This document shows, piece by piece, positions 36,429-47,000 of a stretch of DNA of 64,000 nt (positions are counted from its first letter, which is position 1; every line of letters starts with the position of its first letter). The DNA lies in the IMG/VR virus record IMGVR_UViG_3300032240_001991, positions 221,128 through 285,127 of that record. One strand, given 5' to 3'. The stretch is from a virus. The notes beneath the pieces were generated by a model. The model saw only the letters and a list, made by a program, of their open reading frames with translations. It made no database searches and was not told the origin of the DNA. The translations under genes and the position numbers were made by a program.

Positions 36429-37928
36429 TTATGCTCCGTAGGCTAGGTAATAAACAGGCATTAAACCGCTAGAATTACTGCTCTGTAGCATTGCTACAAA
36501 AGATGTTGTACCAAAGCTTACTAATTGCGCCCACAAATCTCCTCCAGAACCTGAATTAGCAGAAGAATTTTGAATAGTTAATTGTACGCCAAAGACAGTT
36601 GAAAAATTAACTCCAGACGCATAAGTTATAGTAGTTGAAGGAGTAGTAGATACTGTTGCGTATCCCCATGCTATCTTTATTCCGGTTGGAAGTATGGCCC
36701 ATCCATTAGTTGCTAAACTAGAAGATACTGCGGTATCAAACCAAACATCTCCAATGTTAGTGGCTGTTGGCTGTGTTGAGGTTGTATATACTCTACCGCC
36801 TGCGGTATAAGGTGCTGTAACATTGAATAATACCGGAGGTGCTGCAGATGCTGCGCTACCTTGACTACCTGTGTATCCAGTGCCTTTGCTACCAATATAC
36901 CCAACTGAACCCCAGTATCCTGCGCCGCCTCCGCCTCCGCCTGCGCTACCGGTATACCCAATTGATGTGCTAGCAGATCCTGTATAACCTGAGCCACCAC
37001 CACCAGCACCACTTCCTGTATAACCTAAAGGACCTGTTGGACCAGTGCCACCTTGGGAGCCTATATATCCGTCTAATCCATTACTACCAGTGTAGCCTGC
37101 TCCTCTGCTTCCAGAATAGCCAACACTTCCCCAGTACCCTTGACCAATAACACCAATATCGTTGTAAAAATTAGTGGCTCTTATTTCGCCTAAGTTTCCT
37201 CTAGCAACTACTGTATTTGCAGTTGTTCCAGTAGTAGCACTAAAGAAAGTTGATGTGCTATCAACTAATAGTTTATCCGACGTAAGCGATGTTGCGGCCG
37301 TTCCCCAAACTACGATACCGGCTGTATTGCTTGTTGACCTACCTATAGAATCAGAATTAGCTAATGTTAATCCTGTTTTAATATAAGAAAAGTTTGAATA
37401 TATAGATTCTGTTGTATTAACTGCAAAAGAATCATAAGAAAAAATAGAAACAACACTACTGTTAATAACTGTTTTTAAAATTGAGTGAGAATTACCGTCA
37501 GTATCTTTTACCGATACCGCAATTAATCCCGATCCTGATGAAACTCCTCCGCCTGAGATTTTAGTAAAAGTAGATCCAACTTTAATAGATAATGTACTAT
37601 CTACTGTATTAAACCAAAAGTCTCCTTCTTGAGCAGTAGTAGGTTGGCCAGTAGATAATGTAGTAAAACTAATACCTTTAAAATCAGTGCCATCGTAGAC
37701 TTTTAATTTTAATTTTCCAGAATCAAACCATAACTGTCCTTGGACTGGGTTTGTTGGGGAAGTAATATTTGAAAAATTTTCTAACATGTAAAGCAGGTCT
37801 TGCTGAAGTATTTGTCCGTAACCTGCGTAGTTTTGACCAATAAAGGTCAAAGAGCTAGAATTATCTATAGATCCATCTTGAATCGTAACAAAAGTTTGGC
37901 CGTTTGATTTCTGGAGTACGTAAGACAT
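36429..37928 (-). CDS. Fibre-like protein with collagen-like GYTGS repeats
   Basis: 499 residues. Residues 1-80 are the module shared with three neighbours (SLTFIGQNYAGYGQ, LYMLENFSN, NPVQGQLWFD). Residues 265-365 are collagen-like Gly-x-x repeats dominated by GYTGS and GYWGS. The C-terminal 130 residues (LFNVTAPYTAGGRV, GDVWFD, NGWAILPTGIKIAWGYA) form a tip-like domain also present in the 38896-40734 protein, where the reading is NGWTKLPNGILIQWGRA. This is the layout of a trimeric tail fibre with a receptor-binding tip. Late-type box AATAAATA lies four bases before its ATG. Confidence 0.75.
   Translation of the reverse strand: MSYVLQKSNGQTFVTIQDGSIDNSSSLTFIGQNYAGYGQILQQDLLYMLENFSNITSPTNPVQGQLWFDSGKLKLKVYDGTDFKGISFTTLSTGQPTTAQEGDFWFNTVDSTLSIKVGSTFTKISGGGVSSGSGLIAVSVKDTDGNSHSILKTVINSSVVSIFSYDSFAVNTTESIYSNFSYIKTGLTLANSDSIGRSTSNTAGIVVWGTAATSLTSDKLLVDSTSTFFSATTGTTANTVVARGNLGEIRATNFYNDIGVIGQGYWGSVGYSGSRGAGYTGSNGLDGYIGSQGGTGPTGPLGYTGSGAGGGGSGYTGSASTSIGYTGSAGGGGGGAGYWGSVGYIGSKGTGYTGSQGSAASAAPPVLFNVTAPYTAGGRVYTTSTQPTATNIGDVWFDTAVSSSLATNGWAILPTGIKIAWGYATVSTTPSTTITYASGVNFSTVFGVQLTIQNSSANSGSGGDLWAQLVSFGTTSFVAMLQSSNSSGLMPVYYLAYGA
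36860..37140 (-). repeat. Collagen-like GYTGS coding repeat
   Basis: DNA coding for about 95 residues of Gly-x-x triplets, with repeated GYTGS, GYWGS, GYIGS and GSRG units and poly-Gly runs. The same unit type occurs at 39536-39665 in the paralogue. Such repeats can recombine and change fibre length. Confidence 0.7.
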
Positions 37929-37932
37929 GTTG

Positions 37933-37940
37933 TATTTATT
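37933..37940 (-). promoter_or_regulatory. Late-type box AATAAATA, start-codon proximal
   Basis: On the minus strand AATAAATA is followed by CAAC and the ATG of the fibre gene (37928). There is no ribosome site, so a leaderless late transcript would result if the box is used. Confidence 0.4.
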
Positions 37941-37959
37941 CTTTCTAAAATTTTAAAAA

Positions 37960-38520
37960 TTATGCAAATGTAACCTGAATATTAGCTCCTAACGACGTTC
38001 CAAAAGGATTTATTGGCGCATTCCATTGCCAAGTTGTAGTATTTCCAACTACTGAAACTGTAGCATTTGATGCTAAAAATTGCGTTGATCCAATAGTAAC
38101 AGATGTCCAAAAGTTTCCTAGAGACGAAGGATAAGAAAATACCAACGTATCGGTTACAAAATAACCTCTAGCACCATCTCTTACTTGATCAAGCCAATAT
38201 AAACTAGTAATAGATGTATTTGCACTTGTGCCAAATGGAGTTGTAGTTCCTACGCTTGCAGGAGCAATTGAAGAAAACCCGTAAAAAGTGTCGTAAAATG
38301 CTCCTCCTCCGTTCGTTAAATTAGTAAAAATTAACGAAGCTGCGGTGCTACCCACAGTAACATTAAACGAGCCGCTCGATAGGTCTACAAATCTCCACTG
38401 AGAACCGTCCCAATAATTAGGTTTTACGTATACCCAATCAGTGCCATTCCACAGCTTAGGATATAAGAAGTACGGAGATCTCCATACGCCTCCTGTATCA
38501 TAGTAGTGAAGTATAGCCAT
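37960..38520 (-). CDS. Virion protein with WNGT-type repeats
   Basis: 186 residues. Contains LWNGTDWVYVKPNYWDGSQWRFVDL near the N-terminus, the same Trp-Asn-Gly repeat type as the 35909 gene, followed by a Ser/Thr/Val beta domain. Its start overlaps the stop of the upstream chaperone-like gene. Likely a small fibre-associated part. Confidence 0.6.
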   Translation of the reverse strand: MAILHYYDTGGVWRSPYFLYPKLWNGTDWVYVKPNYWDGSQWRFVDLSSGSFNVTVGSTAASLIFTNLTNGGGAFYDTFYGFSSIAPASVGTTTPFGTSANTSITSLYWLDQVRDGARGYFVTDTLVFSYPSSLGNFWTSVTIGSTQFLASNATVSVVGNTTTWQWNAPINPFGTSLGANIQVTFA

Positions 38521-38885
38521 TATGGAGTTCCAGGAAAGACCACATCTGCAGGATTAGCATATGATTGTGGAATATCTCTTAATACTTTACGATACGTAGC
38601 CCAAGCAGTTTGGTCAACTGGAGCATCAGATAACTGTGTCCAATCAGATAAAGCTAACAAATCGTCCCTCTTTTTTCTAATATCGTCCCATGTTAACGGC
38701 ATAACATCTCGATCTACAAGACTAGGAACGCCGTTATTAATTACAATTCTTTTTCCTTGATTAGATATTCCGTCTAAAAGTTCTAAATAGTGATCGGTTA
38801 CATCGATAATATCCGGAGGATACGACGAATAACCAACTCCTGTATCATAAAATCCATTATTCATTGGGCTATAATAAATCGTCAT
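38520..38885 (-). CDS. Tail fibre assembly chaperone-like protein
   Basis: 121 residues. The C-terminal half (WDDIRKKRDDLLALSDWTQLSDAPVDQTAWATYRKVLRDIPQ) has the pattern of phage tail-fibre assembly chaperones (R..R..lL..sDWt....p......W..YRq.LRdip). The N-terminal part is short beta sequence. In other phages such proteins bind to fibres until assembly. AAGGGGAG precedes the ATG. Placement directly after a fibre gene supports the role. Confidence 0.75.
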   Translation of the reverse strand: MTIYYSPMNNGFYDTGVGYSSYPPDIIDVTDHYLELLDGISNQGKRIVINNGVPSLVDRDVMPLTWDDIRKKRDDLLALSDWTQLSDAPVDQTAWATYRKVLRDIPQSYANPADVVFPGTP

Positions 38886-38895
38886 TTAACTCCCC

Positions 38896-40734
38896 TTATC
38901 CTTGACCAATCGCTATCCAAGTAAATCCATCTAATCCGTAGCTAGGACTTGTTGCACGCTGGTAGTAAACATAGAACTGAGAAGCAGTAATACTATTTGT
39001 CACAACCTGTAACCAAACATCTGCTCCTGCCTGCGTATTCAATGTATAAGGAGTTGCTACGACAGTCCAAGGAACTCCAACAAAGTTTGTATTAAAGTTG
39101 AATGGGCCTCTGTAGCCTTCTCCTAGGTTTGTGCCAGGTGATGCTCTGCCCCATTGTATTAATATTCCGTTAGGTAACTTTGTCCACCCATTTTGTGATG
39201 CTAATTGTGTATACCCTGTACCTGCTGACGGATCAAACCAAATATCACCTTGTTCTATAACTGTTCCAGGAAAATCAGAAGCTAATGGTGCTGTATTTTT
39301 AACAACAACTCTTCCGCCTCCGGTATATCCAGAAGTAACATGAAATAGTGTTGGAGGGGTAACAATTGAACCTGTACTAATAGCAGTTACTCTACCGTAG
39401 GTATCAACTGTTACGCTAGATATTCCAGAGTTAATTCCGCCGTATGTACCTGCAGATGTTGTTGGAGACATTGAGATATTTGGAGTACTTCCTCCAGAAG
39501 ATACCAATGGAGTCGAAGCTGTAACTGCTGTTATACTTCCGCCACCACCGCCTCCACTTCCTGTATATCCAACTGACCCTCGGCTTCCAACATATCCGTT
39601 ACCGCCACCGCCACCACTACCAGCACTGCCTGTATAACCAAATCCTTGACTACCAGTATAACCAGATTGTAGAGAGATTGTTGAAATTGCATTGTCTACA
39701 TATGTTTTTACAGCTCGTTGAGTTGAAAGCCTATTATTAGCGTTTGCCGCTAGTGTAACGTCTGTATCAAATCTATTAATAGTTGATAAGGTTAAATCAG
39801 TTAATGCACTAAAGTTAACTATATCAATGTTAGCAGTTGGTGAATCAACTAATGTAGAATAAACATTTGCCCATCTTAAATCTTGGGTGCCTAAATTAAC
39901 ACCGTTATCTCTGTTAGGTATAAAATCATTATTAAGATTCCAAACACCAGAGAATGTTCCACTTGATGCCGCAGTAAGAGAAGACGCATTAATTCCGTTA
40001 ACAGTAATATCTGCTGAACCGTCTCTTTGAACTATTGTATTTGCTAAATTTGTAGTTGATGCAGCAATATACCCTGTACCTGCTTCGTTTAACAGATAAT
40101 TTGCATACTGTGTTGATGTACTAGCTCCGTATAAAGTTACATCATTAGAATTTACATTTTTAAACGTTAAACCTCTAACTAAATTAGTAAATCCAGGAAC
40201 TGGAGTTGTAATTCCTAATGTAAAAGCACTAGCTGATAATATTGAAACTACTTCGCCGTCAACATAAAATAATATTACTGGATGCGCAGTAGGAGTTCCG
40301 TCATTTAATGTAGTTGACATCATCCGGGTTGTTCCATATCCTGGAACTCCTTCCGGACCTATCAATGCTAAACTTGAACCTGTATTAATTGATAATTGTC
40401 CGTTAACAGTATCGTACCAAAATGTTCCTGTATTAGTAGCAGCCGCTGAACTACTCGATAACGAAATTCCTGCAAGAGATCGCCACAAAGAACCAGTGTA
40501 AACTTTTAACGAATTTACTGAAGTATCAAACCAAAGTTGACCACGCATCTGATTAACTGGTGCGGTAGTTTTTGCAAAATTTTCTAATAGATAGACAAAA
40601 TTTTCATTTTGTAATTGGCCGTAATTAAAGAGGTTCTTACCTATCAGTGATAAACTTGTAGTGGTATCATCATACTGTCCATCTTGGACCGTTGTTAGTG
40701 TAGTACCGTCGCTCTTTGTAATAATATATGCCAT
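38896..40734 (-). CDS. Fibre-like protein with GYTGS repeats and tip domain
   Basis: 612 residues. Shared N-terminal module at residues 1-85 (SLSLIGKNLFNYGQ, FVYLLENFAK, MRGQLWFD), middle beta-rich region with a helix-forming segment near ADVTLAANANNRLSTQRAVKTYVDNAIS, typical of phage fibres, then collagen-like GYTGS/poly-Gly (about residues 355-400) and a C-terminal tip (LFHVTSGYTGGGRV, GDIWFDP, NGWTKLPNGILIQWG) shared with the 36429 gene. Probably a receptor-binding tail fibre; its assembly chaperone gene follows. Confidence 0.75.
   Translation of the reverse strand: MAYIITKSDGTTLTTVQDGQYDDTTTSLSLIGKNLFNYGQLQNENFVYLLENFAKTTAPVNQMRGQLWFDTSVNSLKVYTGSLWRSLAGISLSSSSAAATNTGTFWYDTVNGQLSINTGSSLALIGPEGVPGYGTTRMMSTTLNDGTPTAHPVILFYVDGEVVSILSASAFTLGITTPVPGFTNLVRGLTFKNVNSNDVTLYGASTSTQYANYLLNEAGTGYIAASTTNLANTIVQRDGSADITVNGINASSLTAASSGTFSGVWNLNNDFIPNRDNGVNLGTQDLRWANVYSTLVDSPTANIDIVNFSALTDLTLSTINRFDTDVTLAANANNRLSTQRAVKTYVDNAISTISLQSGYTGSQGFGYTGSAGSGGGGGNGYVGSRGSVGYTGSGGGGGGSITAVTASTPLVSSGGSTPNISMSPTTSAGTYGGINSGISSVTVDTYGRVTAISTGSIVTPPTLFHVTSGYTGGGRVVVKNTAPLASDFPGTVIEQGDIWFDPSAGTGYTQLASQNGWTKLPNGILIQWGRASPGTNLGEGYRGPFNFNTNFVGVPWTVVATPYTLNTQAGADVWLQVVTNSITASQFYVYYQRATSPSYGLDGFTWIAIGQG
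39536..39665 (-). repeat. Collagen-like GYTGS coding repeat
   Basis: Codes for about 43 residues of GYTGS, GYVGS and poly-Gly repeats, the same unit as at 36860-37140. The nearly identical short units in two neighbouring genes are possible recombination sites. Confidence 0.65.
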
Positions 40735-40747
40735 TTACAATTTTCCT

Positions 40748-42658
40748 TTAAAAGCTATGTATTGGATTGGCCCCGGTATCTATCCACTGACCTCCCGACA
40801 CACGAAACTCATAAACATCCCGTGTGGTTACTGTGTATGATGGTGTTACATTAAACAACGCCTCATTAGGGATCGATGTAACAAATTGTTCTGTTGATTG
40901 GTTACCATTAATAGTAACATAATCTACACCTGGTGGATTGATAGTTGCAGCACCAGATGCTACAATAGTTATTTTTGTACACAACACTCTTACCCAAGAT
41001 CCATCTGGAATGACCTTAGTAGGATCGTAAGGATCTACTACTGGTAAAAGATAAGAATTAAGCATTTGAGGAATAGTTACAGACGGACTTGTAATTCCCG
41101 TAATATCCATACTCAAGACGTAACCTCTTGCTACAAATTCAGCTACTCTTTTGTTAACATATCCAATATTAGCCGCATCGTATGCATTACTACCTGTTGA
41201 TACACTACTAATTACACTGTAACTTACGTCAACAGTGCCAGTTCCTGCTGGATTTAAATATAAATTTGCTGGGCCAACCGCAGCAACTGTTGAAATAGTG
41301 CCGGTAGTAATTAATATATTGGTTACTGTTAGATAACTTAAGGTACCTAAGCGAGTAACTCCTGGCGCTGAAGTAATTACAGAACCTAAGGATGTAGCAT
41401 TAATTACTGGCTGGTTGCTGATCTTATATGATCCGCCTGCACTTAAATTAAAGTTAGTATTTGACTCCCAAGCACTATTAGTATTAGACCAAGTTAATGT
41501 ATGGTTTGTTGACCCTATTAGTGTAATGCCACCACCATTAACAAACGTATCACTTGGAGCAGACTGGCCGTATCCTATGTTAATGCCCTTATTAATTACA
41601 TTTAATCCAGTAGTTAATATGTTTGTTGCTGTTAGCGATCCTCTAACTAGTACATCAGAAGAAATATCAACAAAACTAGCACTTGGTGCTAATGTTGGCC
41701 AAATGTATATAGTAGGAGCAGGTGATCTTGGATCAGCTTGTAGGGCGGTTATTTCACCTAATCCTGTTTTATGTACGTCTAAAACTAATGGAATGTCGTC
41801 AGTTACTGATCTAACTCTTGCTCCTACATTAAAATAATCTCCACCTATAGTATCTGCATTGTCTAGACTTAATTGATAGGCTAGATTAGTTCCATCAAAA
41901 ATAGTAAGTCCGCTGTCGCTAGCAATTGATAGGCTTCCGTTTGTAGTTTGGAATCCTCCAACAGGACTAACTTGTAAATATACACCGGTAACAGTGGTTA
42001 CTGCACCAGCAACGGTTGCGGTATTAGCATTATCTGCATGAGTAGCAGTACCAAAGAACTTAGTTCCAGGTACTAGATTAATACCAGGATATACTGTAGA
42101 TAAACCACTGTGAGCAACTGAAAATATAGATGTAGTTGAACTTGCAATAGCTATTCTTGTGTTATTATTATAAAGAACAGGAAAGTTAGCTAATGTTGTA
42201 TTTGAAAGAACTATACTTTCTTCAAACCATCCATTCTTAACGGAAGATGTAGAAGTTGCTGTAGAAGCAACGGGAACTGAAACAAATGTTAATCCGTCTA
42301 CTGAAAAGTTTAATTGATTCTTACTACTGTCAATCCATAAATCGCCAATATTAGGCGCAGTAGGTTCGCTAGGTGATACTACTGGGACTCCTACTGGTCT
42401 AAAAACATTCTGTAATGTATAAACATACAATCTTGCATCGTTTCTATTATACCATAATTGTCCAGTCAGAGGTGAACGAGGAGGAATTCCATTTGATGCA
42501 AAGTTTTCTAACATCACTACTAGGTTATCGTTGTAATACTGACCGTAAGAATTATAATTTTTACCAATTAAAGTAACACTAGTCGCAACCTGATCAATTG
42601 TTGCATCAGGAAGTGTTAGTAAAACTGTGCCATCTGAATTTCTAATAGTGTATGCCAT
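40748..42658 (-). CDS. Fibre-like structural protein
   Basis: 636 residues. N-terminal module (TSVTLIGKNYNSYGQYYNDNLVVMLENFAS, LTGQLWYN) is shared with its neighbours, followed by a second short element (PSEPTAPNIGDLWIDSSKNQLNFSVDG) and a long Thr/Ser/Val beta region; the collagen-like part is missing. The helical AYDAANIGYVNKRVAEFVARG segment resembles the ends of fibre shafts. The C-terminus differs from the two neighbours. A virion fibre or whisker protein is likely. Confidence 0.65.
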   Translation of the reverse strand: MAYTIRNSDGTVLLTLPDATIDQVATSVTLIGKNYNSYGQYYNDNLVVMLENFASNGIPPRSPLTGQLWYNRNDARLYVYTLQNVFRPVGVPVVSPSEPTAPNIGDLWIDSSKNQLNFSVDGLTFVSVPVASTATSTSSVKNGWFEESIVLSNTTLANFPVLYNNNTRIAIASSTTSIFSVAHSGLSTVYPGINLVPGTKFFGTATHADNANTATVAGAVTTVTGVYLQVSPVGGFQTTNGSLSIASDSGLTIFDGTNLAYQLSLDNADTIGGDYFNVGARVRSVTDDIPLVLDVHKTGLGEITALQADPRSPAPTIYIWPTLAPSASFVDISSDVLVRGSLTATNILTTGLNVINKGINIGYGQSAPSDTFVNGGGITLIGSTNHTLTWSNTNSAWESNTNFNLSAGGSYKISNQPVINATSLGSVITSAPGVTRLGTLSYLTVTNILITTGTISTVAAVGPANLYLNPAGTGTVDVSYSVISSVSTGSNAYDAANIGYVNKRVAEFVARGYVLSMDITGITSPSVTIPQMLNSYLLPVVDPYDPTKVIPDGSWVRVLCTKITIVASGAATINPPGVDYVTINGNQSTEQFVTSIPNEALFNVTPSYTVTTRDVYEFRVSGGQWIDTGANPIHSF

Positions 42659-42662
42659 ATTT

Positions 42663-43424
42663 TTAATACTTTATAATATATTTTGTTGTAACTACTGTTC
42701 CAGTAGTTACTGGTCCAGCTAAATTTGGAACCTTAAAATTAGTAGAATCTGTATATCCGTATCTAGTACCAATTACTGCAAATAAATTGTTGTAAGTTGT
42801 TCTAGGATATAAAGTTCCATCACACATCAACCACCCGGTTGGAGTATAATCCATTGACCATAATGTTATCATACCAGTTTGAACTAAGTACGGAGTCACA
42901 GTATCTGCTAAGAAATTTGACTTTGTAATACTCTGTAAAATTCCCCCGTCTGAAATAACTAGGTAAGCATTTGAAGTTGCAGTTGTTTTTTCAGGCTGGC
43001 CTGTGATTGACGAGCTGGTAAGATCTACGTTAGCAGGAATAGTCCATGCTGTACCGGTGTAAATTTTAATTTGATTGGTAGTAGTATCAACAAATATATC
43101 ACCTACTTCAAAGTTAGTAGTAACGCCGGTTACTGTTTTATAAACAGAATTAATCTGATTCCAATGAATGCCGTCAAACACCTTAAGCTTATAATGAGTG
43201 CTAGAAGAATCGTACCATATCTGTCCTGTTATAGGATTGTTTGGAGATGTTGTATTAGAAAAATTTTCTAACATATGTAGAAAATTTTCTGCAATCTTAG
43301 GAACATAGTTAGGATCATTTCTCCCAACTAGAGATAAACTAGTGTCGTTAGTGTTCCCAATAACCTCACGTAAGACAATGTCAGGTAAAGAAGGGTTTGA
43401 TCTTGGTATATTATAATCAGGCAT
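42663..43424 (-). CDS. Tail-collar domain protein
   Basis: 253 residues from the ATG at 43424 (two bases after the previous stop, with GTGGAAG upstream); an in-frame TTG six bases earlier is less likely. Residues 10-90 are the shared N-terminal module (TSLSLVGRNDPNYVPKIAENFLHMLENFSN, ITGQIWYD). The C-terminus has GMITLWSMDYTPTGWLMCDGTLYPRTTYNNLFAVIGTRYGYTDSTNFKVPNLAG, the phage tail-collar domain known from T4 gp12 and many short fibres. It is a short-fibre or collar protein. Confidence 0.8.
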   Translation of the reverse strand: MPDYNIPRSNPSLPDIVLREVIGNTNDTSLSLVGRNDPNYVPKIAENFLHMLENFSNTTSPNNPITGQIWYDSSSTHYKLKVFDGIHWNQINSVYKTVTGVTTNFEVGDIFVDTTTNQIKIYTGTAWTIPANVDLTSSSITGQPEKTTATSNAYLVISDGGILQSITKSNFLADTVTPYLVQTGMITLWSMDYTPTGWLMCDGTLYPRTTYNNLFAVIGTRYGYTDSTNFKVPNLAGPVTTGTVVTTKYIIKY

Positions 43425-43426
43425 AA

Positions 43427-44095
43427 TCAACTTCCACTAGTTAAGCTTTGAATTCTAATCGTATAATCAATTTGTATTAATCTGTTTAATGCTTTCTGTA
43501 CAGGATGAAAGATAACGTGCGTTAACAATAATCCTGTATTCTCGCCTGCAGGATTATAACTCTTAAGTCCTAATTCATCAAAAACAAAGGTTCCGGATGA
43601 ATCTGTAACATTAGCATCAAATGCTGGTTGTCCTTGAGGTTCTCCAAAGTCTAGTAAGCAACTTACTAATAGATCTGAGTAGTATGTGCCAGCTACGTGT
43701 CTTACTTCCATAAAATTTCTTGAAGGATCAAGATCGTAAGGATTATTTGCATCAATAACTTTATAATATGTTTGATTATATAGAGATGCATTACTACCTA
43801 CATTATTGGGTGTAAGGTATGTAATAATTCCTGTAGGATCAATTCTACTACCACCGTTGCCAAACGCCATTTCAGAGATAAAATTTTGACCTATATTACC
43901 AACTCCGCTTGCTAATGCGATAGAAAAATTTTCATAATGAATGGCGTTTCTTTTATCTACGTATACTTCTTTGGTTGTTGGATCAAATATTTTAATATGT
44001 CCCTGAAGGCGAATAGACCCTGTTTCATTAGGGTCTTTATTATTTTGACGGTTTTGTGTATTTTCAATCATTTTAGTACTCTTGATATTATCCAT
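43427..44095 (-). CDS. Putative virion structural protein
   Basis: 222 residues. SIRLQGHIKIFDPTTKEVYVDKRNAIHYENFSIALASGVGNIGQNFISEMAFGNGGSRIDPTGIITYLTPNN and LTHVIFHPVQKALNRLIQIDYTIRIQS. I recall similar proteins in T4-like cyanophages directly after the very large structural gene. It probably belongs to the baseplate periphery or fibre attachment. Its start overlaps the end of the giant gene by eight bases. Confidence 0.6.
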   Translation of the reverse strand: MDNIKSTKMIENTQNRQNNKDPNETGSIRLQGHIKIFDPTTKEVYVDKRNAIHYENFSIALASGVGNIGQNFISEMAFGNGGSRIDPTGIITYLTPNNVGSNASLYNQTYYKVIDANNPYDLDPSRNFMEVRHVAGTYYSDLLVSCLLDFGEPQGQPAFDANVTDSSGTFVFDELGLKSYNPAGENTGLLLTHVIFHPVQKALNRLIQIDYTIRIQSLTSGS

Positions 44096-47000
44096 AGTAA
44101 TATTTATCCGGTAGCGTTGCCTGTTTATCTCTCAAGAACTGAGCTATCTTTCCAGTGTCGTCAATTAAAGGAGTATTGTTTAATTCGTAAAAATTTGTAC
44201 TCGCAATTCTTTGCACTATCTCAATTCTAACACCAGTTGAGGTAGAAAGAGTAGGTAAATTCAACACTAGTGTTGCAGTACTCCATTGTCCTACTGTAAC
44301 CACATTAGTTAGAGTAAACTGCGGTTCAACCCATCTTACGCCAGTAAAACTATAGCCGTTGGTAGCTGTAGAGCTTTCTGATTTAGAGGCGGTGTACGAC
44401 CAAATTTCATTGGTTGAAGTTACAAGATAGGCAGTTCCAATAACAGTTGTTGGAGGAAGGTCATATTGTGTAGCAACTGTTGATCTGTTTAGTGTATACG
44501 CAGGAGTATCATAAGAAACTGTAATATCGTGTTGATAAAATCCAGTTTTTCTTAGAGGTGTGCCACCGTATAGAACTGTAATTTGATTCGTTGCAGTAAC
44601 AAATCCCGTAGTTGTATTCAATGATAGTGCAGAAATAGTATAACTCGTAGCTCCTGTAGCTGTCATTATTGAAGTAACCGTTGTAATTTCTCTAAATGGC
44701 GTATGCGATAGATATAGATTTTGGCGTGCTCCTTGATCTATAACTGAGGTTCCAATCGCATATACTGATTTTGCTCCAGTTCCTAAAGTAGCTCTTGTAA
44801 GATTTCCTAATACATTTTCATTAACTGATCTATATTCAATACGTTCTCCTCCAATAAAAATTACACCTGGTATTTTAAGTGCTAGGTTTGGCAGTGCTAG
44901 TTTTCCAGCATCAGCAACTGTGATTATTTTATCTGTTGGATAGAGAGGTTCTGCCAATACTGTTGAGCTATCTTTTGATAATCTTAAGAATTCGGTTCTG
45001 TTTAGCATGTCTCTAAACATTCTGTAACCGATTGTGTTTCCTACTGACGTATCGTACATGCTCATTATTGTTACTATATCTGAAGGATTGTAAGGGTACG
45101 AATCTCTTAAAACTATCGTAACACGGTCAGCGTCTACATAAAAATCAATACCTTTAACAAGAGGTTTACGGTTTACAGTTACCCAAACATAGTTATTATT
45201 AAAAATTGGTCTACTTACTTCGTAACGGCGTGATCCTCTTCCTTGGAAAGTTTCTAACTCTATTAACGGCTCTTTTTTAATACCATCCTCAACTGTTATG
45301 TTGTTAATTGTAATAATTCTCATAATCTTTGTATAAGTAAAATCTGCCGACGGTCTAACAACAATTGTATTCCTTGATTCATTAAAGTAGTAATCACTAA
45401 ATTCGTGATTTGTGATTGCTATTACATCATTAAGCTGTAGCAATCCTACTCTAAATTTAACTTTATTTTCAACAGAGTTAACTACATAATCTGTTAAAGG
45501 AATCATGCGTAACCCATTTACATATACATCTAACGAACTTAAGCCAAACGAGTTAGGCGGATATGAATTATTTGGATCTATTGAAAATTTAAGATCTACA
45601 CCAGTGAATAAGTGATATGATGTATTAGGTGGTATTAAGATTCTACTATCAACTTCTACAATAGCTTGCGAATCCGCAGACCAGTTATCGTTTAGAGGAT
45701 AGAATAAATCCCACTCAACTCTTGCAGGATCATTATTAAAAATAGATTGTTCTCTCACAGCACTATACGGTCTGTTTGTTCCAAAGAATACCCACGACTG
45801 CAATACATTTGTAATAGCAGGGTTAACTCCGGTTACAGTTAGCAATCCTTGTCCTAGTGTATATTGAGATGGTAATAGTTCTTGTCCGTTTAGTGTTGCA
45901 TATATTGTGTTATACTCAGCGTTAACTCCTACACTAACACTTATTGTGCTAGTATTTGAAAGTGCGGTATATCCAGAACTGACATAATCGTATCCTCCTA
46001 CTCCAATAACAGATACTCCTACCAGTCCTGTTGTTGTTTGGGTTCCTATTACAATAGTACTGTTAACAAGATCAAACTCATAGTCTACACCGGGTACTAA
46101 TAATTCGTTGTTAAAGGACACAATAGCAGACGCAGTTGTTGGCGGTACTGTCAATAATCTCAGTACTGTAGTCTGTGTTGTTTGTGTAATCTCACCAAAA
46201 GTTTCAGAAACAACTGGAGCTCCTGTTTGTGGATCTCGTGCATAAACACTCATACCCAAGCTTTCGTGTATTTCTCCCTTAATCATCTCCTCGGGAGCAT
46301 GACTAATGTTAGGAGATATAAACCCTTCACCGTCGACAATTATATCTTCTGGATTTAATCCCGAAGCAAGTGTATAAGCTAAGTCGCCGCCGTCTAATAT
46401 TGTATCTAAAACTCCAGGGACCATATTAAATTCCCAGAATTCAATCAATGTTCCTAGGCCAACAGTACTAATAGTTGAAGTACTAAATGTAACTAGTTGA
46501 CTAGCTGTGTTAACACTTACTACAGTAACAATAGGATCTACAAACTTGTTATAAGGAGTAGACGTACTAACTGTATTAATACGTAATCCTGGGTATATTC
46601 CTGCTAAGTTATCTAACATTAATGTATCTGTACCTGTAACGGCTACAGAAATTACACTAGCAGTTGTATAATAATACACATCATCGCCGTATAGAGACTG
46701 ACCAAACGGTGTTAATCCCCAATTTGTACTATAATCAAACATTAGCCCTTGTTTCTGTGCAGCTGGATATTCTACACCTGTCATTAATTGTGCAGGATCA
46801 ACGCCTGGCATATTAATAGAAGGTTGATAATAACTATAAATTCTATCAACTGCAGAATATAAGTTAATATTTTTATTATAAGTTATTTGTATAACTTTTC
46901 CTTGCGCTGGAGCAGAGGTTAAGACTAAATCAGAAAATAGTTTTTTATAACTATAACCAAACCCAGATGATGTTTTTCTATAAGTTTCAATATTATAATC

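Noticed and set aside
36860-39665. Short tandem repeats as a CRISPR array
   Set aside because: They are in-frame collagen-like GYTGS repeats within two fibre genes, irregular in length, with no spacers.
36429-43424. Diversity-generating retroelement acting on the fibre genes
   Set aside because: No reverse transcriptase gene and no template/variable repeat pair could be seen in the window.
44101-44108. Minus-strand GATAAATA as a late promoter
   Set aside because: It codes for the last residues (DKY) of the giant protein and deviates at the first base; in DNA this AT-rich such matches arise by chance.
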